A stretch of DNA of 64,000 nt from Streptomyces capillispiralis (GCF_007829875.1 NZ_VIWV01000001.1:3194501-3258500); one strand, 5' to 3'. Counted from the stretch's first letter, positions 11,288 to 20,668 are shown. The notes: generated from the sequence alone by a model not told the origin. A program made the numbers and translations.

Positions 11288-12475
11288 TTGGCGTCGCACC
11301 GCAAGTCGCGCACTCCCGGCCCGCGCGTGGCAGGCATACGGACCCCGGCCCTGGCCACGGCCGCGCTGACCTCCGTGGCCCTGCTGTCCCAGACCGCCAA
11401 CGCCGCCCCCTCGGACGACGGCAAGCCGAGTCTGGAGGAGGTCGAGAAGAAGGTCGACGACCTCTACCGCCAGGCGGAGTCGGCGACCGAGAAGTACAAC
11501 GCGGCCAAGGAGAGGACCGCGAAGCAGCGCAAGCGCGTCGACACCCTCCTCGACGACGTGGCCAAGCGCACCCAGCGGCTCAACGAGGCGCGGGAGGAAC
11601 TGGGTTCCTTCGCCGCCGCCCAGTACCGGACCGGCGCCGGCATCCCCGACACGGCGACCTTCCTGCTCGCGGACTCCCCGCAGGACATCTTCGACCAGAG
11701 CCAGCTGATGGACCGGATGACCGGCCGCCAGAAGGAAGCGGTCGACGACTACGTCACCCAGCAGTCCGAGACGATGCGGAAGCGCCAGGAGGCCACCCGG
11801 AGCCTCGAGACGCTCACCGAGTCCCAGGGCGACCTGAAGACCGCCAAGGCCACCGTCCAGAAGAAGCTCACCGACGCGCGCGAGCTGATGTCGAGGCTGA
11901 CCGCCGAGGAGAAGGCGCGGCTCGCGGCGATCGAGAAGGAGAAGCAGCAGGAGGCCGCCCGCAAGGCCGCCGAGCTCGCCCGGCAGCAGGCGGAGCGGCA
12001 GCAGGCCCAGGAGGAGGCCGCACGGCAGGAGAGCGGCACCGCTGAGGGCTCCGGCTCCTCCGGGTCCTCCGGGTCCTCCGGGTCGGCGACCACGCCCCCG
12101 GCCGACTCCTCGTACGCCACCAAGGCGGAGAAGGCCCTCGCCTTCGCCCGCGCCCAGATCGGCAAGCCGTACGTCTGGGGCGCCACCGGCCCCGACTCCT
12201 ACGACTGCTCAGGGCTCACCCAGGGCGCCTGGAAGGCCGCCGGCGTCACCATCCCGCGCACCACCTACGACCAGGTCGACGCGGGCACCACGGTCCCCGT
12301 CTCCCAGGCCCAGCCCGGTGACCTGGTCTTCTTCTACGACGACATCACCCATGTGGGCATCTACATCGGCAACGGGATGATGATCCACGCCCCGAAGCCC
12401 GGCACGTACGTCCGCGAGGAGTCGATCTTCTACGACGGCGAGTCCTCGATCCACAGCGTGGTCCGCCCGGCCTGA
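11288..12475 (+). CDS. Secreted NlpC/P60 peptidoglycan endopeptidase
   Basis: 395 residues. The signal peptide has basic SHRKSR, a hydrophobic core about 20-35 and a likely cut after ANA (about 39). A long coiled coil (45-245) holds Lys/Glu/Gln-rich runs, then a Gly/Ser linker with repeated GSS. The C-terminal NlpC/P60 domain has catalytic Cys307 (YDCSG), His355 (HVGIY) and His367 (IHAP). Such enzymes cut D-Glu-mDAP bonds in the peptide stem. The start is TTG at 11288, supported by GGAAGGAG 6-8 bases before. An upstream ydaO riboswitch indicates c-di-AMP control. A paralogue lies at 13244. Confidence 0.88.
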   Translation: MASHRKSRTPGPRVAGIRTPALATAALTSVALLSQTANAAPSDDGKPSLEEVEKKVDDLYRQAESATEKYNAAKERTAKQRKRVDTLLDDVAKRTQRLNEAREELGSFAAAQYRTGAGIPDTATFLLADSPQDIFDQSQLMDRMTGRQKEAVDDYVTQQSETMRKRQEATRSLETLTESQGDLKTAKATVQKKLTDARELMSRLTAEEKARLAAIEKEKQQEAARKAAELARQQAERQQAQEEAARQESGTAEGSGSSGSSGSSGSATTPPADSSYATKAEKALAFARAQIGKPYVWGATGPDSYDCSGLTQGAWKAAGVTIPRTTYDQVDAGTTVPVSQAQPGDLVFFYDDITHVGIYIGNGMMIHAPKPGTYVREESIFYDGESSIHSVVRPA

Positions 12476-12530
12476 CCCCGCCCGGCCTCCGGAGACGGAG
12501 ACCAGGACGGGGACGTATACGGGGACGGGG

Positions 12531-12884
12531 TCAGGTCCACAGCACCGCGATGAAGACGTTCGCCGTGGTCAGCAGGCCGACCAGGCCGAACAGGCCCTTG
12601 TCCGCCTTCTCCTCGTCCCGCTTCACGTAGACCAGGCCGAGGATCACGATCAGCAGGGCCAGCTTCACGCCGATCTTGATGTTGTCGACGGGCTGGTCGT
12701 CGGCCTGGTTGAGACCGACCAGGATCACGCCGGTGACCAGCATCGTCAGCGCGCCGTGCAGCATCGCGGGGCTGAAGCGGGCGGTGCCCTCACCCATCGC
12801 CTTCATCTGGGTGAGGAAACCGCCGAGCAGCGAGGCGATGCCGATGATGTGCAGACCGACGAAGAGGTGGATGAGTACGTCCAT
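12531..12884 (-). CDS. Small integral membrane protein, four predicted TM segments
   Basis: 117 residues, nearly all membrane-embedded. Hydrophobic segments lie about 2-22, 42-60, 68-86 and 97-116, with a conserved-looking HIIGIASLLGGF start and a polar KRDEEKADKG loop before the last helix. No catalytic motif is visible. The short size and position between two NlpC/P60 genes are conserved in streptomycetes as I recall, but I know no function. It converges with the first NlpC/P60 gene, and a CCTGACCCCG/CGGGGTCAGG inverted repeat spans both stop codons. Confidence 0.75.
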   Translation of the reverse strand: MDVLIHLFVGLHIIGIASLLGGFLTQMKAMGEGTARFSPAMLHGALTMLVTGVILVGLNQADDQPVDNIKIGVKLALLIVILGLVYVKRDEEKADKGLFGLVGLLTTANVFIAVLWT

Positions 12885-13243
12885 GAGGCCGGAGCCTAGC
12901 CACGCCCGTCCCGTAGCACTCCGCCGCCCTCGCCCTTCCCTCCTTCACCACTTCGGTCACCGCACGGCAGGAAGGTGACGGAGCGGGAACGCGATCACGG
13001 TCACTTACGGTCACCTGCCGGTCCGCTCGCACCAGTTCCGCACAACCCGTTACCGGGGCCGCGCGGCCGGACCTAGCGTCCTCCACCAGGTGACCGGCTC
13101 TCCATGCCGCCCGGGCCAGGGGCGGCGGCCGGACACCACCGCCGGGAAGGGTCCGGCGGCGGACGGCTCCCTGTGCTCCCCCGCCGCCGGACCGCCGGCG
13201 GCGGCCCGCTCCCGGGCGGGCGTCGGAAAGGACGGGAGTCCAG
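12885..13243. other. Intergenic region between divergent genes
   Basis: 359 bases, no gene. It contains three GGTCAC direct repeats (about 12954-13016) in ...CGGTCACTTACGGTCACC..., a possible regulator site. A weak TTACCG-N18-TAGCGT hexamer pair lies near 13049-13079 before the second NlpC/P60 gene. No riboswitch core blocks are seen here, unlike the paralogue upstream. Confidence 0.35.
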
Positions 13244-14305
13244 GTGGCAGCGCACCGCAGGTCCCGACAGCGCTGGGCGGGCGGCACCAAGGCCCGTACG
13301 GCCGCCACCGTCGCCCTCGCCGGCGCGGCCGCCGCGACCGGCCTCGACGGGTCGGGACACGCCGCACCGCAGCCGGCACCGGACCAGGTCAGAGCCGATG
13401 TCGCCAGGCTCTACCGGGAGGCGGAGGCCGCCACCGAGAAGTACAACGGCGCCAAGGAGAAGGCCGAGTCGGCGCGGCAGCGGCTGCGCGCCCTCCAGGA
13501 CGAGCGGGCGCGCCGCGAGGAGCGGCTCAACTCCGCGCGCGCCGAACTGGGTTCGGTCGCGGCCGCGCAGTACCGCGGTGGCGGCCTGGACCCCGCCCTG
13601 CAACTCGTCCTGTCCGAGGACCCGGACGGCTACCTGGAGGGCGCCGCCGTCGCCGAACGGGTGGGCAGCCGCCAGCGGGCGGCGGTGGGCCGCGTACGCG
13701 CACAGCTCCGGGAGATCGAGCGGTTGCGGGGAGCCGCGCGCATCGAGGTGAACTCCCTGACGTCCCGCCGGGCCGAACTGAAACGGCACGAGGAGACGAT
13801 CACCGGCAGGCTGAGCACCGCCCGCCGGCTGCTGTCCCGGCTGCCGTCCGGGCACCGCGCGGGGCTCGCCGACAGCACCGACCGCGCCGCACGCTCGTCG
13901 ACGGGCTCCCGGGACGGCCTGACGGCGCCCGGATCCGTCACCTCCCTCGCCCCCGGCCCCCGCGCGGCGCGGGCCGTCTCCTACGCCTACCAGAAGCTAG
14001 GCAGCCCCTACGTCTGGGGCGCGACCGGCCCCGACGCGTTCGACTGCTCGGGCCTCGTCCAGGCCGCGTACCGCTCCGCCGGGGTGTCCCTGCCCCGCAC
14101 GACCTACGCACAGATCGGCGCCGGCCGCCGCGTCCCGCGCTCCGAACTGCTCCCCGGCGACCTGGTCTTCTTCTACTCCGGCATCAGTCACGTCGGCATC
14201 TACGTCGGCGGCGGCCGGATGATCCACGCCCCGAACCCCTCGGCACCGGTGCGCCTGGCACCCCTCGACGAGATGCCGTTCGCGGGCGCCACGCGGGTGG
14301 GCTGA
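13244..14305 (+). CDS. Secreted NlpC/P60 peptidoglycan endopeptidase (paralogue)
   Basis: 353 residues, same plan as the enzyme at 11288. It has a basic N-terminus with SRQR, a hydrophobic stretch about 20-38, coiled coil about 45-210, a short Ser/Ala/Arg linker and a C-terminal NlpC/P60 domain with Cys268 in FDCSG followed by HVGIY and IHAP histidines. The segments AATEKYNGAKEKAES and PYVWGATGPD are nearly identical between the two, so they are tandem duplicates separated by a membrane-protein gene. Start is GTG at 13244 after GGACGGGAG. It differs by lacking a riboswitch, so the copies are likely regulated differently. Confidence 0.85.
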   Translation: MAAHRRSRQRWAGGTKARTAATVALAGAAAATGLDGSGHAAPQPAPDQVRADVARLYREAEAATEKYNGAKEKAESARQRLRALQDERARREERLNSARAELGSVAAAQYRGGGLDPALQLVLSEDPDGYLEGAAVAERVGSRQRAAVGRVRAQLREIERLRGAARIEVNSLTSRRAELKRHEETITGRLSTARRLLSRLPSGHRAGLADSTDRAARSSTGSRDGLTAPGSVTSLAPGPRAARAVSYAYQKLGSPYVWGATGPDAFDCSGLVQAAYRSAGVSLPRTTYAQIGAGRRVPRSELLPGDLVFFYSGISHVGIYVGGGRMIHAPNPSAPVRLAPLDEMPFAGATRVG

Positions 14306-14329
14306 GGGACCGACCGCGCGGGCCCCGGC

Positions 14330-15070
14330 TCACACCAGCCGGCGTGCCGTCGCCCAGCGGGTGAGTTCGTGGCGGTTGGACAGCTGGAGCTTGCGCAGCA
14401 CCGCCGAGACATGGGACTCGACCGTCTTGACGGAGATGAACAGCTGCTTGGCGATCTCCTTGTACGCGTATCCCCGGGCGATCAGCCGCAGTACCTCCCG
14501 CTCGCGCTGGGTGAGGCGGTCCATGTCCTCGTCGACCGGCGGGGCGTCGGTCGAGGCGAAGGCGTCCAAGACGAAGCCGGCCAGGCGGGGCGAGAAGACC
14601 GCGTCCCCCTCCTGGACCCGGAAGATCGAGTCGACCAGGTCGGTGCCGGTGATGGTCTTGGTCACATAGCCGCGGGCACCGCCCCGGATCACACCGATCA
14701 CGTCCTCCGCCGCGTCCGACACGGACAGGGCCAGGAAGCGCACCGGCCGCTCGGCGTCGCCCATCAACGGGGCGCAGCGGCGCAGCACTTCGACGCCACC
14801 GCCGCCGGGCAGGTGCACGTCGAGCAGGACCACCTCGGGGCGGGTCGCGGTGATGACCGTGACCGCCTGGTCGACGTCGGCGGCCTCACCGACCACCTCG
14901 ACCCCCGTCTGCTCGGTCTGCCCGATCTCGGCCTGGACGCCCGTGCGGAACATGCGGTGGTCGTCGACGAGGACGACACGCACACGGCGCCGGCCCTCAC
15001 CGTCCGGCTCCGCGGACGCGGCTCCCCGTGCCGGTCCCGTCGTTCCGTTCGCCTCGGTCGGCTCGCTCAT
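14330..15070 (-). CDS. NarL/LuxR-family response regulator
   Basis: 246 residues. An extended disordered N-terminus (1-28) is followed by a receiver domain (30-150) with acidic DD36-37, phospho-acceptor D84 in LLDVHLP and a conserved Lys in VTKTITG. A LuxR-type helix-turn-helix (about 178-240) contains LTQREREVLRLIARG and KTVESHV. Its ATG overlaps the TGA of the upstream kinase gene (ATGA), so the two are translationally coupled as a two-component pair. Repeated TCAGGG motifs in the divergent promoter region are candidate targets. Confidence 0.9.
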   Translation of the reverse strand: MSEPTEANGTTGPARGAASAEPDGEGRRRVRVVLVDDHRMFRTGVQAEIGQTEQTGVEVVGEAADVDQAVTVITATRPEVVLLDVHLPGGGGVEVLRRCAPLMGDAERPVRFLALSVSDAAEDVIGVIRGGARGYVTKTITGTDLVDSIFRVQEGDAVFSPRLAGFVLDAFASTDAPPVDEDMDRLTQREREVLRLIARGYAYKEIAKQLFISVKTVESHVSAVLRKLQLSNRHELTRWATARRLV

Positions 15071-16359
15071 GACGTCTTCTCCGCCCTCTCCATCTCCAAC
15101 TCGACCTCCGTGCCGCCGTCGGGCACCGCGCGCAGCCGCGCCGTGCCGCCGTTGCGCTCCATCCGGCCGATGATCGATTCCCTGACGCCCATGCGGTCGG
15201 CGGGTATCGCGTCGAGGTCGAAGCCGGGGCCGCGGTCGCGGACGGACACGAAGACCGTCCTCCCCTCGACTTCGGCGTAGACCTGCACCGCGCCTCCCTC
15301 GCCACCGTACTTGGCGGCGTTGACCATCGCTTCACGCGCGGCCTGCATCTGTGCGCCGATCCCCTCGTCGAGGGGGCAGTCACCCACGACGACGACCTCG
15401 ATGGGGACGCCGTGCTTGTCCTCCACCTCGGCGGCGTTGCGCTTCACGGCCTCGGCGAGGGTGGTGGGCTCGTCGTCCTCGTCCTTCCCGTTGCCCTCCG
15501 GTTTGTAGAGCCAGGCGCGCAGGTCGCGCTCCTGGGCGCGGGCGAGGCGGCGCACCTCTCCCGCGTTGTCCGCGTTGCGCTGGATCAGGGTGAGGGTGTG
15601 CAGCACCGAGTCGTGGACGTGGGCGGCGACCTCCGCGCGCTCCTGGGCGCGGATGCGCATCAGGCGCTCCTCGGAGAGGTCCTGTGTCATGCGCACGAGG
15701 TAGGGGCCGGCGAGGAGCGTTATGCCGACGAGGACCGCGAGGGCGGCCTGGAGCACCGAACCGAGGTGGCTGCCCGATCCGCGCAGGACGAAGATGCCGG
15801 AGGCGCCCGCCGTCACCAGCAGCACACCGGCCACGGCCCGCAGCAGCGTGACCGTGCGGCGGCGCCGGCCGACCTCCATCCACCGGGCCCGGCGGGCGTT
15901 GTCCGCCTGCCGCCAGACCAGGGCGACACCCGCACCGACCAGCACGGTCGGCCAGAGGTAGGCCCTGGCCCCGTTGCTCAGGTTGACATTGCCCACGAAG
16001 ATCATGGCGACGACGACCATGAGGAGCAGGGCGACGATCTGGCCCTTGTCCGGTCTCCGGGTGACGAGTCTGCGCCGCCCGTCCGGCGAGGACTCGGTCG
16101 TCACGAGCGAGGGCGGCTTCTGGGCGTCCACGCCGCCGACGCCCAGCGGTACGAAGAACCAGAACGCGGCGTACAGCAGCGCGCCGAGACCGTCGGCCAT
16201 GAACAGGCCGACGAAGACCAGACGCACCCAGATCACGGGCAGCCCGAGATGCCCCGCGAGCCCCCGCGCCACGCCACCGAGCCAGCGTCCGTCACTGCTG
16301 CGGTAGAGCTTGCGCGGCGGCCGCGGCCCGGCGACTGGCGCTGCTGCGGCTTCCGACAT
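15067..16359 (-). CDS. PspC-domain sensor histidine kinase
   Basis: 430 residues. PspC domain about 14-72 (LYRSSDGRWLGGVARGLAGHL followed by a membrane helix), further membrane segments between about 75 and 200, then a dimerisation region with the phospho-acceptor His in HVHDSVLHTL and a HATPase domain with N-box NAAKYGG and G-box RDRGPGFD. The family (HPK7-like) pairs with LuxR-type regulators and often senses envelope stress. The start is uncertain: ATG at 16359 is preferred because an alternative ATG at 16395 would run through a repeated TCAGGG operator-like motif. It overlaps the response regulator by 4 bases. Confidence 0.88.
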   Translation of the reverse strand: MSEAAAAPVAGPRPPRKLYRSSDGRWLGGVARGLAGHLGLPVIWVRLVFVGLFMADGLGALLYAAFWFFVPLGVGGVDAQKPPSLVTTESSPDGRRRLVTRRPDKGQIVALLLMVVVAMIFVGNVNLSNGARAYLWPTVLVGAGVALVWRQADNARRARWMEVGRRRRTVTLLRAVAGVLLVTAGASGIFVLRGSGSHLGSVLQAALAVLVGITLLAGPYLVRMTQDLSEERLMRIRAQERAEVAAHVHDSVLHTLTLIQRNADNAGEVRRLARAQERDLRAWLYKPEGNGKDEDDEPTTLAEAVKRNAAEVEDKHGVPIEVVVVGDCPLDEGIGAQMQAAREAMVNAAKYGGEGGAVQVYAEVEGRTVFVSVRDRGPGFDLDAIPADRMGVRESIIGRMERNGGTARLRAVPDGGTEVELEMERAEKTS

Positions 16360-16393
16360 GCCAACGATGGTCACACGACCGGGATGCCGGAGC

Positions 16394-16482
16394 ATCAGGG
16401 TCTGTCCCCGAGACTCCCCTGATCTCCCGCCCCCGGGCCCGTCGAACGTTCCCCCCGCCCGGCTCAGGGGCCGATATCAGGG
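16394..16482. promoter_or_regulatory. Cluster of four TCAGGG motifs (candidate operators)
   Basis: TCAGGG occurs at 16395-16400, inverted at 16417-16422, and again at 16464-16469 and 16477-16482. Three are extended as ATCAGGG. All lie between the divergent PspC kinase and PspC membrane-protein genes, the usual place for binding sites of the cognate response regulator. Confidence 0.45.
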
Positions 16483-16538
16483 TCCGGCCAGGGTCGTACC
16501 GACTGCCGTCGCGGCGGCTCGCCCGTCACCATGGACTC

Positions 16539-17987
16539 ATGACCGATCACCAGCACGCCGCGACGGGTCCGGACCCCGGCTCGGGCCCGCGCGCCTCCGG
16601 GGGCACCGGGCCGCGGGATGCCGCGCCCGCCGCGGACTCGGCGCGCGCGCACGGGCAGGCGGGCGCGCGGAAGGAGGGGGGAGCGGCCGCCCCGCCGCCG
16701 GAGCCGGCCGGCGAGACCGGTCCGACGGACGCCGACCGCTTCCGGCGCGACCGCCGGCACAAGATGCTTGGCGGGGTGTGCGCCGGGCTGGGCCGGCAGT
16801 GCGACATGGACCCGGTGATCTTCCGGATCACGCTCGCGGTGCTGTCCGCCACCGGCGGCATCGGCCTCATCTTCTACGGTTTCGCCTGGCTCTTCGTCCC
16901 GTACGACGACGAGGAGGAGAACGAGATCCGCAGGCTGCTCACCGGCCGGGTCGACGGTCACACCCTGACGGCCGTGCTGTTCGCGCTGGTCGGCTGCGGC
17001 GTCTTCCTCACCATGCTGAGCAACGACGGCGTGCTGAGCTTCGCCGTCATACTGTCCCTGCTGCTCGCCGGCGCCGGGTACTGGTCGCGGCGGCGCGGCG
17101 CCCCCAGCCCCGACCACATCGCCGCCCAGGCCGTGGCCGACGCACCGCCGGAGCCCCAGGCTCCGCCGGTTCCCGCCTCCTTCTCGTCGTGGTGGCGCGA
17201 GCCCATCGTGAAGGACGGCACGCACATCGGCGGCACGGGCTATCTGTGGGGCCCCCGGGACTCCGGCGACCCGGACATCGCCGCCGCCGTGAACATCAGC
17301 CTCGGCACCCGCGGCCACCCCTACGCGCCACCGCCCCGCCCGCCGAAGCCGCGCGGCCCCCGCCGGATCGGCGGCCGGATCTTCCTGCTGGCCCTGCTCG
17401 CGGGCGGTCTCGGCACCGGGCTGACCTGGGAGGAGCACCCTCTCGGCACCAGCCTGCAGACCGGTCTCGCCTGCGCGCTCGCCGTGTTCGGCATCGGCGT
17501 GGCCGTCTCCGCGTTCCTCGGCCGCACGGGGGCCGGTTCGATCGTCCTGGCGGTCATCACGGCGGGCCTGCTCGCCGGCTCGGCCGCCGTGCCGAAGGAC
17601 ATCGGCACCGACTGGAAGCGCACGACCTGGGAGCCCGCCTCGGTCGCGCAGATACGCCCGGCCTACGAGCTGGGCACGGGCAACGGCGTGCTGGACCTGT
17701 CCGCGATACGCGTCCCCGGGGACGGGACCGTCGCGACGCGGGCCGACGTGGGCCTGGGCCGCATCCATGTGATCGTGCCCAGGGACGTGACCGTGAAGCT
17801 GAGCATCGACGTGGGAGTGGGTGACATCCAGTTGCCGGGCGACGGGCAGAAGGACGTGGACGTGGCACCGGGCAAGCACGAGGAGCTGACCCTGGAACCG
17901 CCCGCCGGCGCCGAGGAGGCGGGCACGCTCGACCTCGAACTCCAGGTCGGCGCGGGACAGGCGGAGGTGAGCCGTGCCACGTCATGA
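16539..17987 (+). CDS. PspC-domain membrane protein with beta-rich C-terminus
   Basis: 482 residues. A disordered Gly/Ala/Pro N-terminus (1-62) precedes a PspC domain (about 66-120, RRHKMLGGVCAGLGRQ then a membrane helix ending FVPYDDEEE). More membrane helices lie at about 143-190 and 270-345. The C-terminal extracytoplasmic region (about 370-480) is beta-rich with repeating Val/Asp patterns such as VKLSIDVGVGDIQLPG, resembling LiaF-type or DUF2807-like domains. LiaF proteins damp envelope-stress kinases, so a negative regulator of the divergent kinase is a reasonable guess. ATG at 16539 is the likely start. Confidence 0.8.
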   Translation: MTDHQHAATGPDPGSGPRASGGTGPRDAAPAADSARAHGQAGARKEGGAAAPPPEPAGETGPTDADRFRRDRRHKMLGGVCAGLGRQCDMDPVIFRITLAVLSATGGIGLIFYGFAWLFVPYDDEEENEIRRLLTGRVDGHTLTAVLFALVGCGVFLTMLSNDGVLSFAVILSLLLAGAGYWSRRRGAPSPDHIAAQAVADAPPEPQAPPVPASFSSWWREPIVKDGTHIGGTGYLWGPRDSGDPDIAAAVNISLGTRGHPYAPPPRPPKPRGPRRIGGRIFLLALLAGGLGTGLTWEEHPLGTSLQTGLACALAVFGIGVAVSAFLGRTGAGSIVLAVITAGLLAGSAAVPKDIGTDWKRTTWEPASVAQIRPAYELGTGNGVLDLSAIRVPGDGTVATRADVGLGRIHVIVPRDVTVKLSIDVGVGDIQLPGDGQKDVDVAPGKHEELTLEPPAGAEEAGTLDLELQVGAGQAEVSRATS

Positions 17988-18204
17988 GTTCCAGCCCGGC
18001 AGGCTGGTCGCCGGCGCCTTCCTCACCCTCACCGCGGTGATCTACGCGGGCGACGCGGGCGGCGCCTGGGAGACCCCGTGGTTCGTGGTGATCCCGGTCG
18101 TCACGGGCGGCCTCTGCCTGGCCGGCGCGGTGGGCACCCTGACCGGCCTCCTGCGCCGTCGCCGGACGAGACCCCGGGGAACCGGAGCGGACGCCCCGTC
18201 CTGA
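17974..18204 (+). CDS. Small two-TM membrane protein
   Basis: 76 residues, starting at GTG 17974 inside the last 14 bases of the PspC gene, so translationally coupled. Two hydrophobic segments (about 11-25 and 38-57) are joined by a short Gly/Asp loop. The C-terminus is strongly basic (LLRRRRTRPRG). No family is recognised. The overlap suggests it works with the PspC membrane protein. Confidence 0.7.
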   Translation: MPRHEFQPGRLVAGAFLTLTAVIYAGDAGGAWETPWFVVIPVVTGGLCLAGAVGTLTGLLRRRRTRPRGTGADAPS

Positions 18205-18210
18205 CAACGG

Positions 18211-18738
18211 CTACCGGTACGCGCCCGTCCGCCGCCGCCGCGCCCGGAGGGCGGCGTCCACGGACAACAGCGGAGCCCCGGCCAGCACCAGCGGGATCCA
18301 GCCCATGAGGTACGGGAGGTCATTGCCGTAGTAGTACGGATCGGCGGCCCAGCTCACGGTCAGCCACAGGCTGAGCGAGATCAACGCGCCGCCCAGGGCG
18401 GCCAGCCGGGTGAGCAGGCCGAGCAGGGTGCCGATCCCGACGGCCAACTCACCGAGGGCGATGGCGTATCCGAACCCGACCGGGCTCTCCAACGCCATGT
18501 CGACCAGCGCGGGAAGGGCGGAGGAGTCGCGGACGCCCCGCATCATGTCACCGATCGACCCGGCCCCGGCGTCCTTCATGAACGCGCTGTCCGTGAGCTT
18601 GTCGAGACCCGCGTAGACGAAGGTGACCCCGAGGAAGATCCGCAGGGGCACCAGGGCGTAGCGGGTGGCGGTGTCCCGCCAGCCTCTGTCGCCGTCGGGG
18701 TGTGGGGAGTACGTGTCCGCGCGCATACCGTGAGTCAT
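18211..18738 (-). CDS. DoxX-family membrane protein
   Basis: 175 residues with four membrane segments (about 27-46, 78-98, 103-125, 140-160). It begins the DoxX signature with RIFLGVTFVYAGLDKLTD and has GELAVGIGTLLG in the middle. DoxX/DoxD proteins are quinone-associated redox membrane subunits; in actinobacteria some act with sulfur or oxidative-stress enzymes. Partner genes are absent here, so its role is open. Start at 18738; an alternative Met lies four codons further. A weak TTGAGC-N19-TATGGT pair (18814-18784, minus strand) may be its promoter. Confidence 0.8.
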   Translation of the reverse strand: MTHGMRADTYSPHPDGDRGWRDTATRYALVPLRIFLGVTFVYAGLDKLTDSAFMKDAGAGSIGDMMRGVRDSSALPALVDMALESPVGFGYAIALGELAVGIGTLLGLLTRLAALGGALISLSLWLTVSWAADPYYYGNDLPYLMGWIPLVLAGAPLLSVDAALRARRRRTGAYR

Positions 18739-19178
18739 CGCTGCCTGCCGCCTCTCACCGCCGTACCGAGCCCTCCTCGACAGACCATACGTACGACGAT
18801 CGTCCTCGGCTCAACCCTGGACGGGGGCTTTTTCTTCGAGGACTCGCCTCCTCGCGCACGACGGTGCGGGCCGGGGGGTGTCACGCAGCCCGGCGCTCAC
18901 GGGGAGCCGCCGCGCCCACCCTCCCCACTCTCGGCTCCGCTCAAGCGGAGGACACCCATCACCCCCGGCGCCGCGACGGCCCGCGGTGAACGACGGCGCG
19001 ACCGCCCGCGGCAGCGCTGATGCGCCGCGTGCGGCGAGGAGGGGACGGGGCGGGGGTGCCCACCCGCAGCGGCCGGCACGTCCGCACCCCGAGCCCTCTC
19101 AACCGACCGATTCCGCGCCGGACCGAGGACGGACACCCCCGACCGGCCCCGACCCACCCCCCACCCGTGGGCGCCGCG
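18739..19178. other. Intergenic region, no gene seen
   Basis: 440 bases between two minus-strand genes. The right part is very G/C-homopolymeric and carries several overlapping open frames, none with a ribosome site or domain. The near-palindrome ACGTACGACGATCGT at 18789-18803 overlaps the possible doxX promoter spacer. Confidence 0.4.
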
Positions 19179-20459
19179 CTACTCCATCACATCGATGGCA
19201 TACCGATTCGTCTCCACCCCCGCCGCGGTGACCACCTGCACCTCCACCCGTCCCGGCTCCACCTCCGCCGGCACGGGCACCGTCAGCAGAGCATCCGTCG
19301 GGTTGTCGAACCCGCCCGCCACCGGCACCAAGGGCACATGCACATGCACCGCCCCCACCCGCACGACCATCCGCGACAACCGGTCCGCCCCCTGCGCCCC
19401 GACCGGCACGAACCCGGCCCCGCGGATCTCGATGTCGTCGCCGGTCCGGATGGGCGCGTCCAGATCACCGGCCTCCCGCGCCCGCACCACCGACAGAATG
19501 ACCGGACGCCCGCCCTCCGCGTACTTCCCCGCGAGATACGTCGCCGCCGACACCAGCACCACCACCGCCAGCCCCCACGGCAGATCGGGCAACTGGTCCG
19601 GCCTCCGGGCCAACCGCACCGCCGCGAACACCAGGGCGACGCCGCTGATCACGACGTACTGGATGTCGGCGAAGCTCCCCCGCCCCGCGTCGTCGGTCAG
19701 CAGGTCCGCCGCCCTGGGCCGGTGGGCCCGTACCTTCTGCAGCCGCTGCCCCTGCACCCGCAGCCCGACCACCCGCCGCACCAGCACGGCGATCCCGCAC
19801 ACGACGGCCAGCACCGTCACCACACCGGCGCCGCGGCCCAGTTCGAGCCCCGCGATCAGCGCGTCACGCTCGCGGTGCCCGGAGGCGTCCGCCAGCTGCC
19901 CCACCAGCACGAGCACCGCGAACGCCAGGAACAGCACCCAGGAGGCGGCCACCGCGCGGGACGTGGAGAGGCGGTTGTCCTCCCCGATCACCGGCGCCAG
20001 CGCACCCCCGCGCGCCCGGTGGAACCACGACGCGGCCGTCAGCGCGCCGGCCACGACCAACGCGGCCAGCAACCCGGCGGAGCGCGCCGCGGTCCACCCC
20101 GCGCCGATCGCCGTGAGCGCCTGCCCGAGGAGCAGCAGCACGACACCCGCCCACACCACGACCGCGGTCCGCCGCCACAGCCGCACCAGCCATGCGGCGC
20201 CCTCGGCCCGGCCCCGTTCGGCGACGGCCTCCGCGGCCTGCGTCAGTTCCTCGGACACCCACTGCCGGGAGGCGGAGGCCGAGTGGGCCACGGCGGCCGG
20301 CACCCCGTGCCCGGCCGCGTACTCGTCCCGCTTCAGCAGGAACGCCGCGACCGCGCGCCGATGCCCCTCACGCACCCCGTGCGGACAGTCCCCGCAGGTA
20401 CAGCCGCCCTCGTGCGGGCCCGCAACCGCGCCGCCCTGCCTCGCCTCCTGCACCGCCAC
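19179..20459 (-). CDS. Multi-TM membrane protein with Cys-rich N-terminus and C-terminal beta domain
   Basis: 426 residues. The N-terminus carries a Cys pair motif CTCGDCPHG (about 20-28) that could bind metal. Six or so hydrophobic segments follow (about 100-120, 128-148, 172-192, 215-238, 285-302, 312-330). The last 90 residues are beta-rich (DDIEIRGAGFVPVG, VHVHVPLVPV), resembling an IPT/TIG-like fold. I do not recognise a specific family function. GTG at 20459 is a likely but uncertain start. Gap 20460-20668 (209 bases) on its upstream side holds no gene. Confidence 0.7.
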   Translation of the reverse strand: MAVQEARQGGAVAGPHEGGCTCGDCPHGVREGHRRAVAAFLLKRDEYAAGHGVPAAVAHSASASRQWVSEELTQAAEAVAERGRAEGAAWLVRLWRRTAVVVWAGVVLLLLGQALTAIGAGWTAARSAGLLAALVVAGALTAASWFHRARGGALAPVIGEDNRLSTSRAVAASWVLFLAFAVLVLVGQLADASGHRERDALIAGLELGRGAGVVTVLAVVCGIAVLVRRVVGLRVQGQRLQKVRAHRPRAADLLTDDAGRGSFADIQYVVISGVALVFAAVRLARRPDQLPDLPWGLAVVVLVSAATYLAGKYAEGGRPVILSVVRAREAGDLDAPIRTGDDIEIRGAGFVPVGAQGADRLSRMVVRVGAVHVHVPLVPVAGGFDNPTDALLTVPVPAEVEPGRVEVQVVTAAGVETNRYAIDVME

Positions 20460-20668
20460 GCCCGAAGCCCGCCTTCCGAACCATCACAAACCCACGACCA
20501 CTGCCACCGACCACCACGCAACTCCCGCGTGACGAAAGCGAATTGTGCCCTACCCCACGCCCCCGCCGACCGGCAGGCCCAGCCAGAACGAGTGAATTCC
20601 CGGGCACCGAGTTGACCCGCCCCCGTTCCGCTCATCCCGGGTCGGCCCGCACGAGCGACCTGGCGGAT

